Part shown: positions 1 through 5,451 of the stretch, piece after piece | Layout: each line of letters starts with the position of its first letter | Numbering within the stretch: position 1 is the stretch's first letter | Assembly (NCBI GenBank): GCA_029310945.1 | Contig: JARJFC010000125.1 | Coordinates: 1 to 5,451 of the forward strand | Direction: 5' to 3' | Source of the DNA: Leptospira sp. 96542 | GTDB lineage: Bacteria; Spirochaetota; Leptospiria; Leptospirales; Leptospiraceae | Length of the DNA: 5,451 nt | The notes under the pieces: generated by a model | Seen by the model: the letters and a program-made list of their open reading frames with translations, nothing else | Database searches by the model: none | Told to the model about the DNA's origin: nothing | Program-made: the position numbers and the translations under genes

Positions 1-82
1 GGTGCACGGCATCGCGGCGCTGATCTTCGCGGCACTGGGCGTGGCGACCTTGCTGGGCGCGGGCGCCAGTCTCGGGTTCTGA
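1..82 (+). CDS. C-terminal end of a membrane protein, possibly TMEM165/GDT1 family (partial)
   Basis: Seen: the frame read from base 2 is open until TGA at 80-82 and gives 26 residues, ending LLGAGASLGF. Almost all are small or hydrophobic (Ala, Leu, Ile, Val, Gly, Phe), as in a last transmembrane helix running to the C-terminus. GC3 is very high and the first 80 bases are 72% GC, far above the operon downstream, so this looks like a resident chromosomal gene. Family knowledge: TMEM165/GDT1 (UPF0016) cation transporters of proteobacteria often end in a helix of the pattern I-A-A-x-x-F-A-x-L-G-x-x-x-L-L, which fits here. The diagnostic E-x-G-D-[KR]-[TS] motifs would lie upstream, outside the window, so the family is a guess and another small inner-membrane protein is equally possible. 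The gene converges with the leftward operon. Confidence 0.6.
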   Translation, partial: VHGIAALIFAALGVATLLGAGASLGF

Positions 83-97
83 TACGTCCCTGTCCTG

Positions 98-126
98 ATG
101 CGCCAGGAGCTGTGCCCCTGGCGCAT
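98..126. terminator. Perfect 10-bp hairpin after the membrane-protein gene, no U-tract
   Basis: ATGCGCCAGG (98-107) and CCTGGCGCAT (117-126) are exact reverse complements separated by a 9-nt loop, starting 15 nt after the stop at 82. Position and stability suit a transcript end for the upstream gene. Because the stem is symmetrical, it could also block readthrough from the leftward operon. Neither strand has a run of T after the stem, so it is not a canonical intrinsic terminator; it may stabilise a 3' end or work with Rho. Confidence 0.5.
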
Positions 127-139
127 GGGCGGTCCTGGG

Positions 140-214
140 TTATTGGAGTGGGAAGCAGTCCTTGCGGGACGTCTGGTAGAGGCGGAGTGGCTGTTCAGCA
201 GCGGTTGCAGTCAT
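140..214 (-). pseudogene. Short GC-rich reading frame, possible 3' remnant of a host gene
   Basis: On the minus strand a frame ends in TAA at 140-142. Its last two dozen residues begin MTATAAEQPL (ATG at 212-214) and end SRKDCFPLQ. Twelve successive codons (152-187) all end in G or C, typical of genes in a high-GC host and unlike the operon. No Shine-Dalgarno sequence precedes the ATG, and the frame continues upstream into lower-GC3 sequence towards the operon. The simplest reading is the tail of a host gene whose 5' part was displaced when the operon was inserted. A chance open frame in GC-rich DNA is the alternative. I do not recognise the protein. Confidence 0.22.
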
Positions 215-281
215 TCGGAATGCGGGGGCGAAGAGCCGATGCACTGCACAAACTTGACGTTCTTGAGGCTGATGCGTTGAA

Positions 282-3200
282 CTACGGCCGCGCGCGGCGC
301 ACGAGCGAAACAATCTTAGGACGAAGTGAGTCCACTTCCACTTGGCCGCGGAGCATCTGAAACACAAGTTCCGTGAGCGTAAGGCCCAGCAGAACTTCTA
401 GCGCACTGCCCCCCTTCCCCTGCACAGACACATCAGCCAAAAACGAAGGCGCCAGGAACACGATGGTCGGCGAAATCACATTGAAGGCTGCTGGCCGGCT
501 AACTGCGCAAGGCTGTTCAGAAAGGATGTCGCCTAAACCGAGTGACTTTGCCGCAAGCTCCTTCATGTCGGCTGGCATTAGATCGTAGGCCGACACTTGG
601 ACAAGCAGCTCACTTACGTCTGACCCGGAGCCAATCAACTCGTCTTCCAGTTCTGTTTCAAAGGCCTTGGAGAAGACCGCAAGAACGAAGCAGGCGAGGC
701 TGGTTGCCGGCGAGTCGTCCAGCGGAAAAACAGACAGAACAACTCTACGTTTCCAGCCAAAGACAACAGTCCAGGCGCGAGAACCATCGGCGTCCTCTCG
801 CGCAAAAATGTCCCCGACATGGCGCGTCACCGCATCGGCGAGCCGATGATGTAGGTACGGGTGCAGCGTGTTCTTCATAAGCGAGGCAAGCGCGATCGCC
901 GAATACAGAGTTCGCCACGGATCCTTGCCATTGACCCCTCTGGGCCGCGCCGCGAACTCATTCAGCTTCTCAACTCCGGCAGCGGCAAAACCTCGCTGCA
1001 TCACCTCCGGCAACGCTGACCAGGCGGTTTCGAGGTGAGAGCCCAAGAGCGAAATCAACGCCCCCTTTGGAGCAGACTCGATGATCGGCACGACGAGGTC
1101 TAAGAATTGATCTTCGACTTCAGCAGCTACGCGCAGCTCGGTGAGGCCAAGCCCCAATCTCACCTTGGTTAGATAGCTCGATGGATGCTTAGGAAGGGCC
1201 AAGTGGCACCCGTAGCGAAGAGACTGAGCAAAGGCATCACTATCGCCTTCATCACGAAAGGCGTTCGCAGCTTCAAATGCAGCATCAATCGCCGAAGTGA
1301 TCTTGCCTTGGGCAGCGTATGCCTCCGCCAATTCTCGCCAAGCGGATCCCTTGGCTTCTCCATACACGGAACCGCGCAAAAGCCCGATGGCAGTCTGCGC
1401 GTACAGCACCGCTTTTTCATTCCGCGACTCAGGCGTCCCAAGCTCCGAAAAATCGTTGAAAAGGCCAGCAACAAGCCGCGATGCGTCGGCTTCTACATCA
1501 GTCCGCCCGCACGATTTCGCTGCGACAGCAGCAGCTTCGTAGGCCTCTAATGCCTGCTGCGGTGACTTCTTGCTTCGATAGACATTGCCGAGATTGACAA
1601 GATTGAGTGCCCGCAATGACTCGTCGCCCAGATCGACCGCGATTGTGATCGCTTCTCGTGCAAGCGATTCCGCTTCGTCAAATCGCCCAGAAGTGCGCAG
1701 ACGCCGCACCAGGATGTTGCAAAACCATGCGCGCTGTCGCCTCGTATCTGAGCCGCCTTGTGTCCGAGCAGAGATTGATGTGACCAACCTCTCAGTTTCC
1801 TCCTCGTGCCCAGGCAGACCGGAAAGCGCCGAGGCAAGATTTCGCTCCGACAAATCAATCCCATAATCATCACCGAGTTCGTGGAATGTCGTCCAAGTCG
1901 AGCGCAAGATGCTGACAGCTTCCTCGTACTTCTTGGTCGATAAGTAAATCGCTGAAAGTTCAAGCCCGAGCCGAGCTTGGTCCCATGGACGCCCCACTTT
2001 TCCATATTCGTCGTGAAGCCGTTTCAGCTCGGCAACATCCTCGGATAGGAGCGCACGTCGCGCTTTCGTGCCGATTGAATACTCCCGCCACTCCTGCATG
2101 GCTTTCTCGCCGAGTGACTCCGCCAGTTCGCGGGCCTTTTCAAGCTGCTCAGTAGCCCTGATTGCCGCCCCCATTAGATCCAAAGGATATATCGTCCCCA
2201 ACATCAAATGGAGAGCCTCTACTTTGCTTTCTGCGTCCACTGCCGCAGCCAGCATCTCATCAGCGACAGCGGTGGCAAGGCGCCAGTCCCCTAATTGCGC
2301 GGCCTCTCTCAACGCACCGTGTATGAACTTATTCTCACTTCCATCTTGCAAGGACTTAGCATGCTGGTACGCATACCGAATCATGCCCTGATGTTCTGCC
2401 AGGCGAATAAGGCGATTGACAAAAAATCGAAATTGCTGCGCAGACTTTTTCAGATCGGCAGCAACCTTTTCCGCGGTATTAGCGTGAACCATCCTATAGC
2501 CGCGAGGACTATCATCGACAACCGCCCCCAGCCGAGCAATGTCCGCGACTAGCATATCAATGGAATAAGAATCGTCTGCCCGGAGCAACAGCAGTTCCTC
2601 CGCAGAAAGCGGCCAGATTGCAAGGGCCAAATACTTTAGTACCTCGCCAGATGATCCCTGAATTCCACTAATCGGGCTGAAATCCTCTGTCGCAGTTCCG
2701 CCAACGAACAACGCATCCTGGACATTGAGCGGCGTCCCTCCCACTAACTGAGCCGAACTAATGAACTGCGCACGCGGGTTTTGCGCGAGCATCTGATTAA
2801 CTTCGTCTTGAGTTAGCGTTGGCACAAGCACATTGCCATATTCGACGAAGGATTCTCGACTAGTGAACAATAGTCTTTTCTCAGCGCCAAAACCTCCCCC
2901 AGCCTGAAGCGCGGAAATAAGCTCGGCCACGAAGTCACATTCATCAACTATCAGTTCAACTTCGGACATTTCTGCCCAAGCTGCTGCGGCACCCAAGCGC
3001 GCGCCTTCAAGCGTGGAATAAGGGACGTGATCGAGCTTCGCACCAGACTTCAAGAGGTCAGCACACGCCGAGAATATTTCCTTTGGCGCCAACCCTGAAG
3101 CCCTCAGGAACAATCCGCCACGTGCATTCGCATACTGTGCCGAAATAGTAGTCTTGCCGATTCCGGCAGGGCCATATATGCACACAACGCTAGATTTTCC

Positions 3201-3803
3201 CGATTGCTCGGCAATTTGATCGATCAACGCCGGTCGAGACAAGACCACGCCGATACGGTTTAGAGCGCCAGAAATAATATGACTAGAGTCTTCTTGGAGC
3301 ACTCCTCTCTGAGTCCCGGCTTCCAAAAACTTAGCAGTAATGAGCGCGGTTAAATCTCGCTTTACGAATTCGCCTAGCTTTTCATGATCGTCATAGAAGG
3401 CGACTGTTGGACCAGCACTGACTTCCTGAATCAACGACGACAGACGAGGCTCCCTCCCATCGGAGGGTTTCCAGATATAGAAGAGGGTGTCAATTCCCTT
3501 TTCTTTCGCAAAACGATATTCATCTTCCAAGCCGGAAATCGTCATCCCATTGGCCTGATCGATGTAACCATAGCCCAGACGATAGATCGCTATCATGGCG
3601 TGCGACTCACTCAGCCGCGACAAGTACAAATCACGAGGTGGATAGGGCCGCGCGCCAATGGCCTCAAAGAGCACCGGTTGATGATTCAGATCACGTATTG
3701 CGTCACGCACCACCTGTCGCTCAACACTGCATTCTTCAATGCGTGAACTAACAAAGACGCGGAGTTGATCTTGTGTCTGCTGATATTTCCAAGGCTTATT
3801 CAT
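282..3803 (-). CDS. DUF4062-STAND NTPase-TPR protein, putative NLR/Avs-like defence receptor
   Basis: A large, probably cytoplasmic protein of 1173 residues; no signal peptide or clear membrane segment is seen. Residues about 14-112 match DUF4062: RVFVSSRIEECSVERQ at 15-30 (family S-S-T-x-x-D-x-x-x-E-R), GYGYID at 77-82 and S-x-x-E-x-E-Y at 90-96. Residues about 180-380 form a STAND/NB-ARC-like NTPase: Walker A GPAGIGKTT (211-219), Walker B LIVDECD (284-290), a sensor-like LLFTSRE (311-317) and GGTPL (355-359). Residues about 385-450 resemble a winged helix. Helical TPR-like units follow, clearest near 610-650, 690-730, 731-770 and 819-853. Residues about 880-1173 are unassigned. Known: STAND proteins use nucleotide exchange and oligomerisation to switch on an N-terminal effector after the C-terminal part senses a trigger. 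Inferred: an anti-phage or abortive-infection receptor; the activity of DUF4062 is not established. The ATG at 3801-3803 overlaps the upstream stop and lacks a good Shine-Dalgarno sequence, so translation is probably coupled. Confidence 0.92.
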   Translation of the reverse strand: MNKPWKYQQTQDQLRVFVSSRIEECSVERQVVRDAIRDLNHQPVLFEAIGARPYPPRDLYLSRLSESHAMIAIYRLGYGYIDQANGMTISGLEDEYRFAKEKGIDTLFYIWKPSDGREPRLSSLIQEVSAGPTVAFYDDHEKLGEFVKRDLTALITAKFLEAGTQRGVLQEDSSHIISGALNRIGVVLSRPALIDQIAEQSGKSSVVCIYGPAGIGKTTISAQYANARGGLFLRASGLAPKEIFSACADLLKSGAKLDHVPYSTLEGARLGAAAAWAEMSEVELIVDECDFVAELISALQAGGGFGAEKRLLFTSRESFVEYGNVLVPTLTQDEVNQMLAQNPRAQFISSAQLVGGTPLNVQDALFVGGTATEDFSPISGIQGSSGEVLKYLALAIWPLSAEELLLLRADDSYSIDMLVADIARLGAVVDDSPRGYRMVHANTAEKVAADLKKSAQQFRFFVNRLIRLAEHQGMIRYAYQHAKSLQDGSENKFIHGALREAAQLGDWRLATAVADEMLAAAVDAESKVEALHLMLGTIYPLDLMGAAIRATEQLEKARELAESLGEKAMQEWREYSIGTKARRALLSEDVAELKRLHDEYGKVGRPWDQARLGLELSAIYLSTKKYEEAVSILRSTWTTFHELGDDYGIDLSERNLASALSGLPGHEEETERLVTSISARTQGGSDTRRQRAWFCNILVRRLRTSGRFDEAESLAREAITIAVDLGDESLRALNLVNLGNVYRSKKSPQQALEAYEAAAVAAKSCGRTDVEADASRLVAGLFNDFSELGTPESRNEKAVLYAQTAIGLLRGSVYGEAKGSAWRELAEAYAAQGKITSAIDAAFEAANAFRDEGDSDAFAQSLRYGCHLALPKHPSSYLTKVRLGLGLTELRVAAEVEDQFLDLVVPIIESAPKGALISLLGSHLETAWSALPEVMQRGFAAAGVEKLNEFAARPRGVNGKDPWRTLYSAIALASLMKNTLHPYLHHRLADAVTRHVGDIFAREDADGSRAWTVVFGWKRRVVLSVFPLDDSPATSLACFVLAVFSKAFETELEDELIGSGSDVSELLVQVSAYDLMPADMKELAAKSLGLGDILSEQPCAVSRPAAFNVISPTIVFLAPSFLADVSVQGKGGSALEVLLGLTLTELVFQMLRGQVEVDSLRPKIVSLVRRARP

Positions 3804-4917
3804 TTACAAAGCCCGCTTGCCGAAACCTGGCCTGAAGCTCCTGGAATGTCTTGCCCGAATTGCCCCAGCCATACTTATTCAACACAGCCCCAACATCCAA
3901 TTCGATTTGTTTTGCGACTACATCGGGCGGCTGATCAGCGGGTCTTTGTTGACTGTCGGCAATGTCCGTGTATTCGGCAACAGCATTCCAAACAGTACGA
4001 GAAAATTCCCCCGTCAACTTGCTGAAGTGCCGGTCTCCCGGCACCAGAATATCGCTCAACATAAGATTTATCGCGGCCTGGACTACCTGCACCTCAGAGA
4101 CTGTCGAATACTCGGAAATTGCACGAACCGCCTGAATCAAGCCAGATCGCCGCACTCGCTCTCGCGCCACGGGAAAAACGACATCAAGCGTCTTGGTACG
4201 GCGTTCATTAACATTCGCCGGATTCAATTTCTCATTCCGAGGGGCGCTGGGAACTTTTCTTTCACGACTTGCAAACCGAGGATCATCTGCCGATTCGACT
4301 TTATCGATGATCTGTAGATCAAATTTAACTATGCCCTTCCACGACGCCAAGGGCCGAAGGCTGTCCTTATCCAATGAATCGGGTTTAATAGTTGCCGCAG
4401 TGATCGCTACCGGTCTCAGCCCTTCCTCGCAGTAACGCTTCAGCCCACGAACTGATTCATGAGTAGAGTCGAACCGTTTGATCCACGAGATGTTCATCGC
4501 TAGAGTCTCATAGATATCAGACAGCGGTATCGTCCTATATAGCGAGCGCGAAATCTCTGGCCCAACCCAAAGTTCATACGACCCATTTTCCCGAAGTAGC
4601 ATTTGCACGTCGAGCGCATCTCCATCTCGCAAACACCCCCAGCGCTCAAAAGACCTAAAGGCATCTTCTAGAGCATGCGGATCTGTACCTACAAGCGTAA
4701 TTGCGGGGATGTGACCCATTCCGTTCACATATTCGTAGCCGTAGGCACACCCGACCACGTTGGCCTTGCGCAAAGCATCATTGAAGTCGGTAGATGCCAT
4801 CGACATTACCCTCATGTGGTCACCGAGATCAAATCCCCGGTAATGCGGCAATATCGAAGCGCTCTTTCCGGACTGTCTCTTCTTAGATTTTTTCCTTCCC
4901 ATGCAAATGCCGTCCAT
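3796..4917 (-). CDS. Uncharacterised 373-residue protein, first gene of the operon
   Basis: I do not recognise a family. The N-terminus is very basic (GRKKSKKR, residues 7-14), which could contact nucleic acid. Residues about 50-200 look like a mixed alpha/beta domain with LVGTDP (75-80), FERWGCLRDGDALDV (90-104) and YELWVGPE (114-121). A polar, charged linker (about 208-243) follows, then a mostly helical C-terminal part (about 250-373). There is no signal peptide, membrane helix or recognisable catalytic motif. The stop TAA overlaps the ATG of the STAND gene (ATGAATAA), so both are made from one mRNA and probably act together, as partner, regulator or co-effector (inference). The first ATG (4917) has no Shine-Dalgarno sequence and would leave only about 12 nt of leader from the proximal promoter. 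The ATG at 4900-4902 has GGACGG 7 nt upstream and is a strong alternative start, giving 368 residues. An in-frame TAG just upstream rules out a longer form. Confidence 0.85.
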   Translation of the reverse strand: MDGICMGRKKSKKRQSGKSASILPHYRGFDLGDHMRVMSMASTDFNDALRKANVVGCAYGYEYVNGMGHIPAITLVGTDPHALEDAFRSFERWGCLRDGDALDVQMLLRENGSYELWVGPEISRSLYRTIPLSDIYETLAMNISWIKRFDSTHESVRGLKRYCEEGLRPVAITAATIKPDSLDKDSLRPLASWKGIVKFDLQIIDKVESADDPRFASRERKVPSAPRNEKLNPANVNERRTKTLDVVFPVARERVRRSGLIQAVRAISEYSTVSEVQVVQAAINLMLSDILVPGDRHFSKLTGEFSRTVWNAVAEYTDIADSQQRPADQPPDVVAKQIELDVGAVLNKYGWGNSGKTFQELQARFRQAGFVNE

Positions 4918-4923
4918 GCATTT
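4905..4923 (-). promoter_or_regulatory. Small mRNA hairpin around the start region of the 373-residue gene
   Basis: In the leftward mRNA, AAATGC (4918-4923) can pair with GCATTT (4905-4910), leaving a 7-nt loop that holds the first ATG and most of the GGACGG ribosome-binding sequence used by the second ATG. The stem is only 6 bp and AU-rich, so any effect on initiation would be modest. Confidence 0.25.
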
Positions 4924-4924
4924 A

Positions 4925-4944
4925 TGCTATCGGCCATCATAGCA
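4925..4944. promoter_or_regulatory. 20-bp dyad (TGCTAT-N8-ATAGCA) over the proximal -10, operator candidate
   Basis: TGCTAT (4925-4930) and ATAGCA (4939-4944) are perfect inverted repeats separated by 8 bp. The element covers the -10 hexamer and the predicted start of transcription, where a bound dimeric repressor would block RNA polymerase. No regulator gene is in the window, so the binding protein is unknown; the basic N-terminus of the adjacent protein makes autoregulation possible but unproven. Confidence 0.4.
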
Positions 4945-4964
4945 AGCGGTAGCACACGTCCCAA
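4936..4964 (-). promoter_or_regulatory. Proximal sigma-70-type promoter of the two-gene operon
   Basis: On the minus strand TTGGGA (4959-4964, 4 of 6 matches to TTGACA) is followed after 17 nt by TATGAT (4936-4941, 5 of 6 matches to TATAAT). Transcription would begin near 4929, 12 nt before the first possible ATG and 27 nt before the second. This placement argues for the second start at 4902. Confidence 0.55.
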
Positions 4965-5068
4965 ACTAGCGTTTCCATGTGGGCGCACTGGACCAAACGG
5001 CAAAAAGCCGGCACAACGCGATCCCAAGATGTCAACGCGAGCCCCCAGGTTAGGGCGTCATCCGCGCA

Positions 5069-5234
5069 TCATTCACCGCTAGCATGCCGCCCGTCCGATG
5101 CATTGGCAGCAGGCCCGAACACGCCTCCGGCCGGCGGAATCGATACCCGGCCGCAGTACAGCGACCCTCTGACGAGAAGCCGACCGGTGCTGATCGGCAG
5201 CGGCCACTCGACCCACCGACCACCAGTGACTTAG
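5069..5234. other. GC-rich block with open frames on both strands, possible gene remnant
   Basis: On the minus strand the frame between TAA (5231-5233) and TGA (5069-5071) is open for 53 codons, with about 70% G or C at third positions. It includes the protein-like stretch GRLLVRGSLYCGRVSIPP. The plus-strand frame ending in TAG at 5232-5234 shares the same third positions and looks equally protein-like (for example TRSRPVLIGSGHSTHRPP), so codon composition cannot tell the strand. The minus frame has no ATG or good ribosome-binding site. It may be a decayed fragment of a host gene at the right-hand edge of the acquired operon, or simply GC-rich intergenic DNA. Confidence 0.2.
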
Positions 5235-5346
5235 ATCAGCCTGAAGCGGCCAAGCCGACCAGAAGCCTCGCTTCATTCCGTAAGTAGACGGAACCGTCCC
5301 TCGCCCACACTCACACCATTGACCGATGTTCTTAGTTCACAAGCAA

Positions 5347-5386
5347 CAGTGTCTGGCTACAAAGCAGTGTTACTCGGTGCTACAAA
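5347..5386. repeat. Two imperfect direct repeats at the distal promoter start site
   Basis: The plus strand shows CAGTGT-N3-GCTACAAA (5347-5363) and CAGTGT-N8-GCTACAAA (5365-5386), two copies with identical ends and different-length centres separated by one base. The second copy abuts the -10 of the distal promoter, so both lie across its start and early transcribed region. They could be tandem protein-binding sites or a local duplication. Confidence 0.4.
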
Positions 5387-5415
5387 TTATAGCCGTTTTT
5401 TTCCGATGTTAACAA
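5386..5415 (-). promoter_or_regulatory. Distal sigma-70-type promoter pointing at the operon
   Basis: On the minus strand TTGTTA (5410-5415) is followed after 18 nt by a perfect TATAAT (5386-5391). The spacer contains an A-tract, and the -35 overlaps the palindrome TGTTAACA (5407-5414). Transcription would start near 5379 and run leftward, leaving about 460 nt before the first coding region. It could supply a second, long-leader operon transcript or an independent small RNA. The -35 is only a 4 of 6 match. Confidence 0.45.
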
Positions 5416-5451
5416 AAGCAGCAGGAACCATCACACCAGCTCGTGTTTTGA

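Larger units (their letters stand above)
4918..5451. other. 534-bp upstream region without a convincing gene
   Basis: This stretch holds the two promoters, the dyad and the direct repeats described separately. Besides these I see an 8-bp direct repeat CAACGCGA (5014-5021 and 5033-5040), a 9-bp direct repeat AAGCCGACC (5177-5185 and 5252-5260), a short dyad GACGG-AA-CCGTC (5287-5298) and a weak CGGC-A5-GCCG hairpin (4998-5010). Several short open frames exist on both strands, but none combines a good ribosome-binding site with a recognisable protein. The last 70 bases are AT-rich and look like intergenic regulatory DNA. No tRNA, rRNA, integrase or transposase sequence is visible. Confidence 0.5.

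Noticed and set aside
1547..2005. 152-codon minus-strand frame overlapping the STAND gene in another frame
   Set aside because: It lies wholly inside the TPR-encoding part of the large gene, whose own frame gives clear repeat helices; the alternative has no domain signature.
3844..3867. Walker A-like GWGNSGKT (residues 350-357) in the 373-residue protein
   Set aside because: It fits G-x4-G-K-T by pattern, but only 16 residues remain to the C-terminus. A P-loop NTPase domain needs far more sequence after this motif, and no Walker B is evident.
3384..4317. Plus-strand open frames of 120 and 166 codons opposite the two genes
   Set aside because: They lie antisense to well-supported coding sequence, have no ribosome-binding site or recognisable motif, and are explained as shadows of the minus-strand genes.
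5007..5035. Perfect -35 hexamer TTGACA on the minus strand at 5030-5035
   Set aside because: At spacings of 16-18 nt the downstream sequence is GC-rich (GCCGGC and shifts of it), so there is no usable -10.
4977..5287. Candidate small plus-strand genes (85 and 67 codons) upstream of the operon
   Set aside because: Neither start has a convincing Shine-Dalgarno sequence, the residue composition is Arg/Pro/Ser-rich as expected of random GC-rich frames, and no family is recognisable.
5284..5298. GTAG followed by a short dyad (GACGG-AA-CCGTC), reminiscent of GTAG-type REP elements
   Set aside because: Only one copy with a 5-bp stem is present and it does not match a recognised REP consensus, so it cannot be called a REP.
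1..5451. CRISPR array, tRNA, insertion sequence or integrase
   Set aside because: No regularly spaced identical repeats, cloverleaf, transposase or integrase motifs, or terminal inverted repeats could be seen on reading both strands.

Overview
The window looks like a short accessory (probably defence) locus set into a high-GC proteobacterial chromosome. The first 82 bases are the GC-rich 3' end of a host gene (58 of the first 80 bases are G or C). Stretches of the central operon are much poorer in GC (26 of 60 in bases 2821-2880). That break suggests the operon was acquired horizontally. The GC-rich flank would suit a gammaproteobacterium of the Xanthomonadaceae type, but this is a guess from composition and one hydrophobic tail, not an identification.

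Layout. Bases 1-82 (+) are the C-terminal tail of a membrane protein, perhaps of the TMEM165/GDT1 family. It is followed by a perfect 10-bp-stem hairpin (98-126). Bases 140-214 (-) hold a short frame with host-like GC3 at its end, possibly the stub of a host gene. Bases 282-3803 (-) encode a 1173-residue protein: N-terminal DUF4062, a STAND-type P-loop NTPase, a winged-helix-like segment, TPR-like helical repeats and an unassigned C-terminal region of about 290 residues. Bases 3796-4917 (-) encode a 373-residue protein I do not recognise. Its stop overlaps the start of the large gene by 8 nt (ATGAATAA), so the two form one leftward operon. Bases 4918-5451 contain no convincing gene but do carry regulatory signals. 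A proximal promoter (TTGGGA-17-TATGAT) has a 20-bp dyad lying across its -10 and start site. A distal promoter (TTGTTA-18-TATAAT), about 460 nt upstream, has two imperfect direct repeats just downstream of its -10. Between them is a GC-rich block of unclear origin (about 5069-5234).

Working model. The large protein has the domain order of NLR/Avs-like STAND immune receptors: effector-like N-terminus, NTPase switch, repeat sensor. The small protein is made first from the same transcript and is translationally coupled to it. It could be a co-sensor, inhibitor, substrate or second effector; nothing in its sequence decides which. The operator-like dyad suggests tight control, as expected for a gene whose product may be toxic. 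No integrase, transposase, tRNA, rRNA or CRISPR array is visible.
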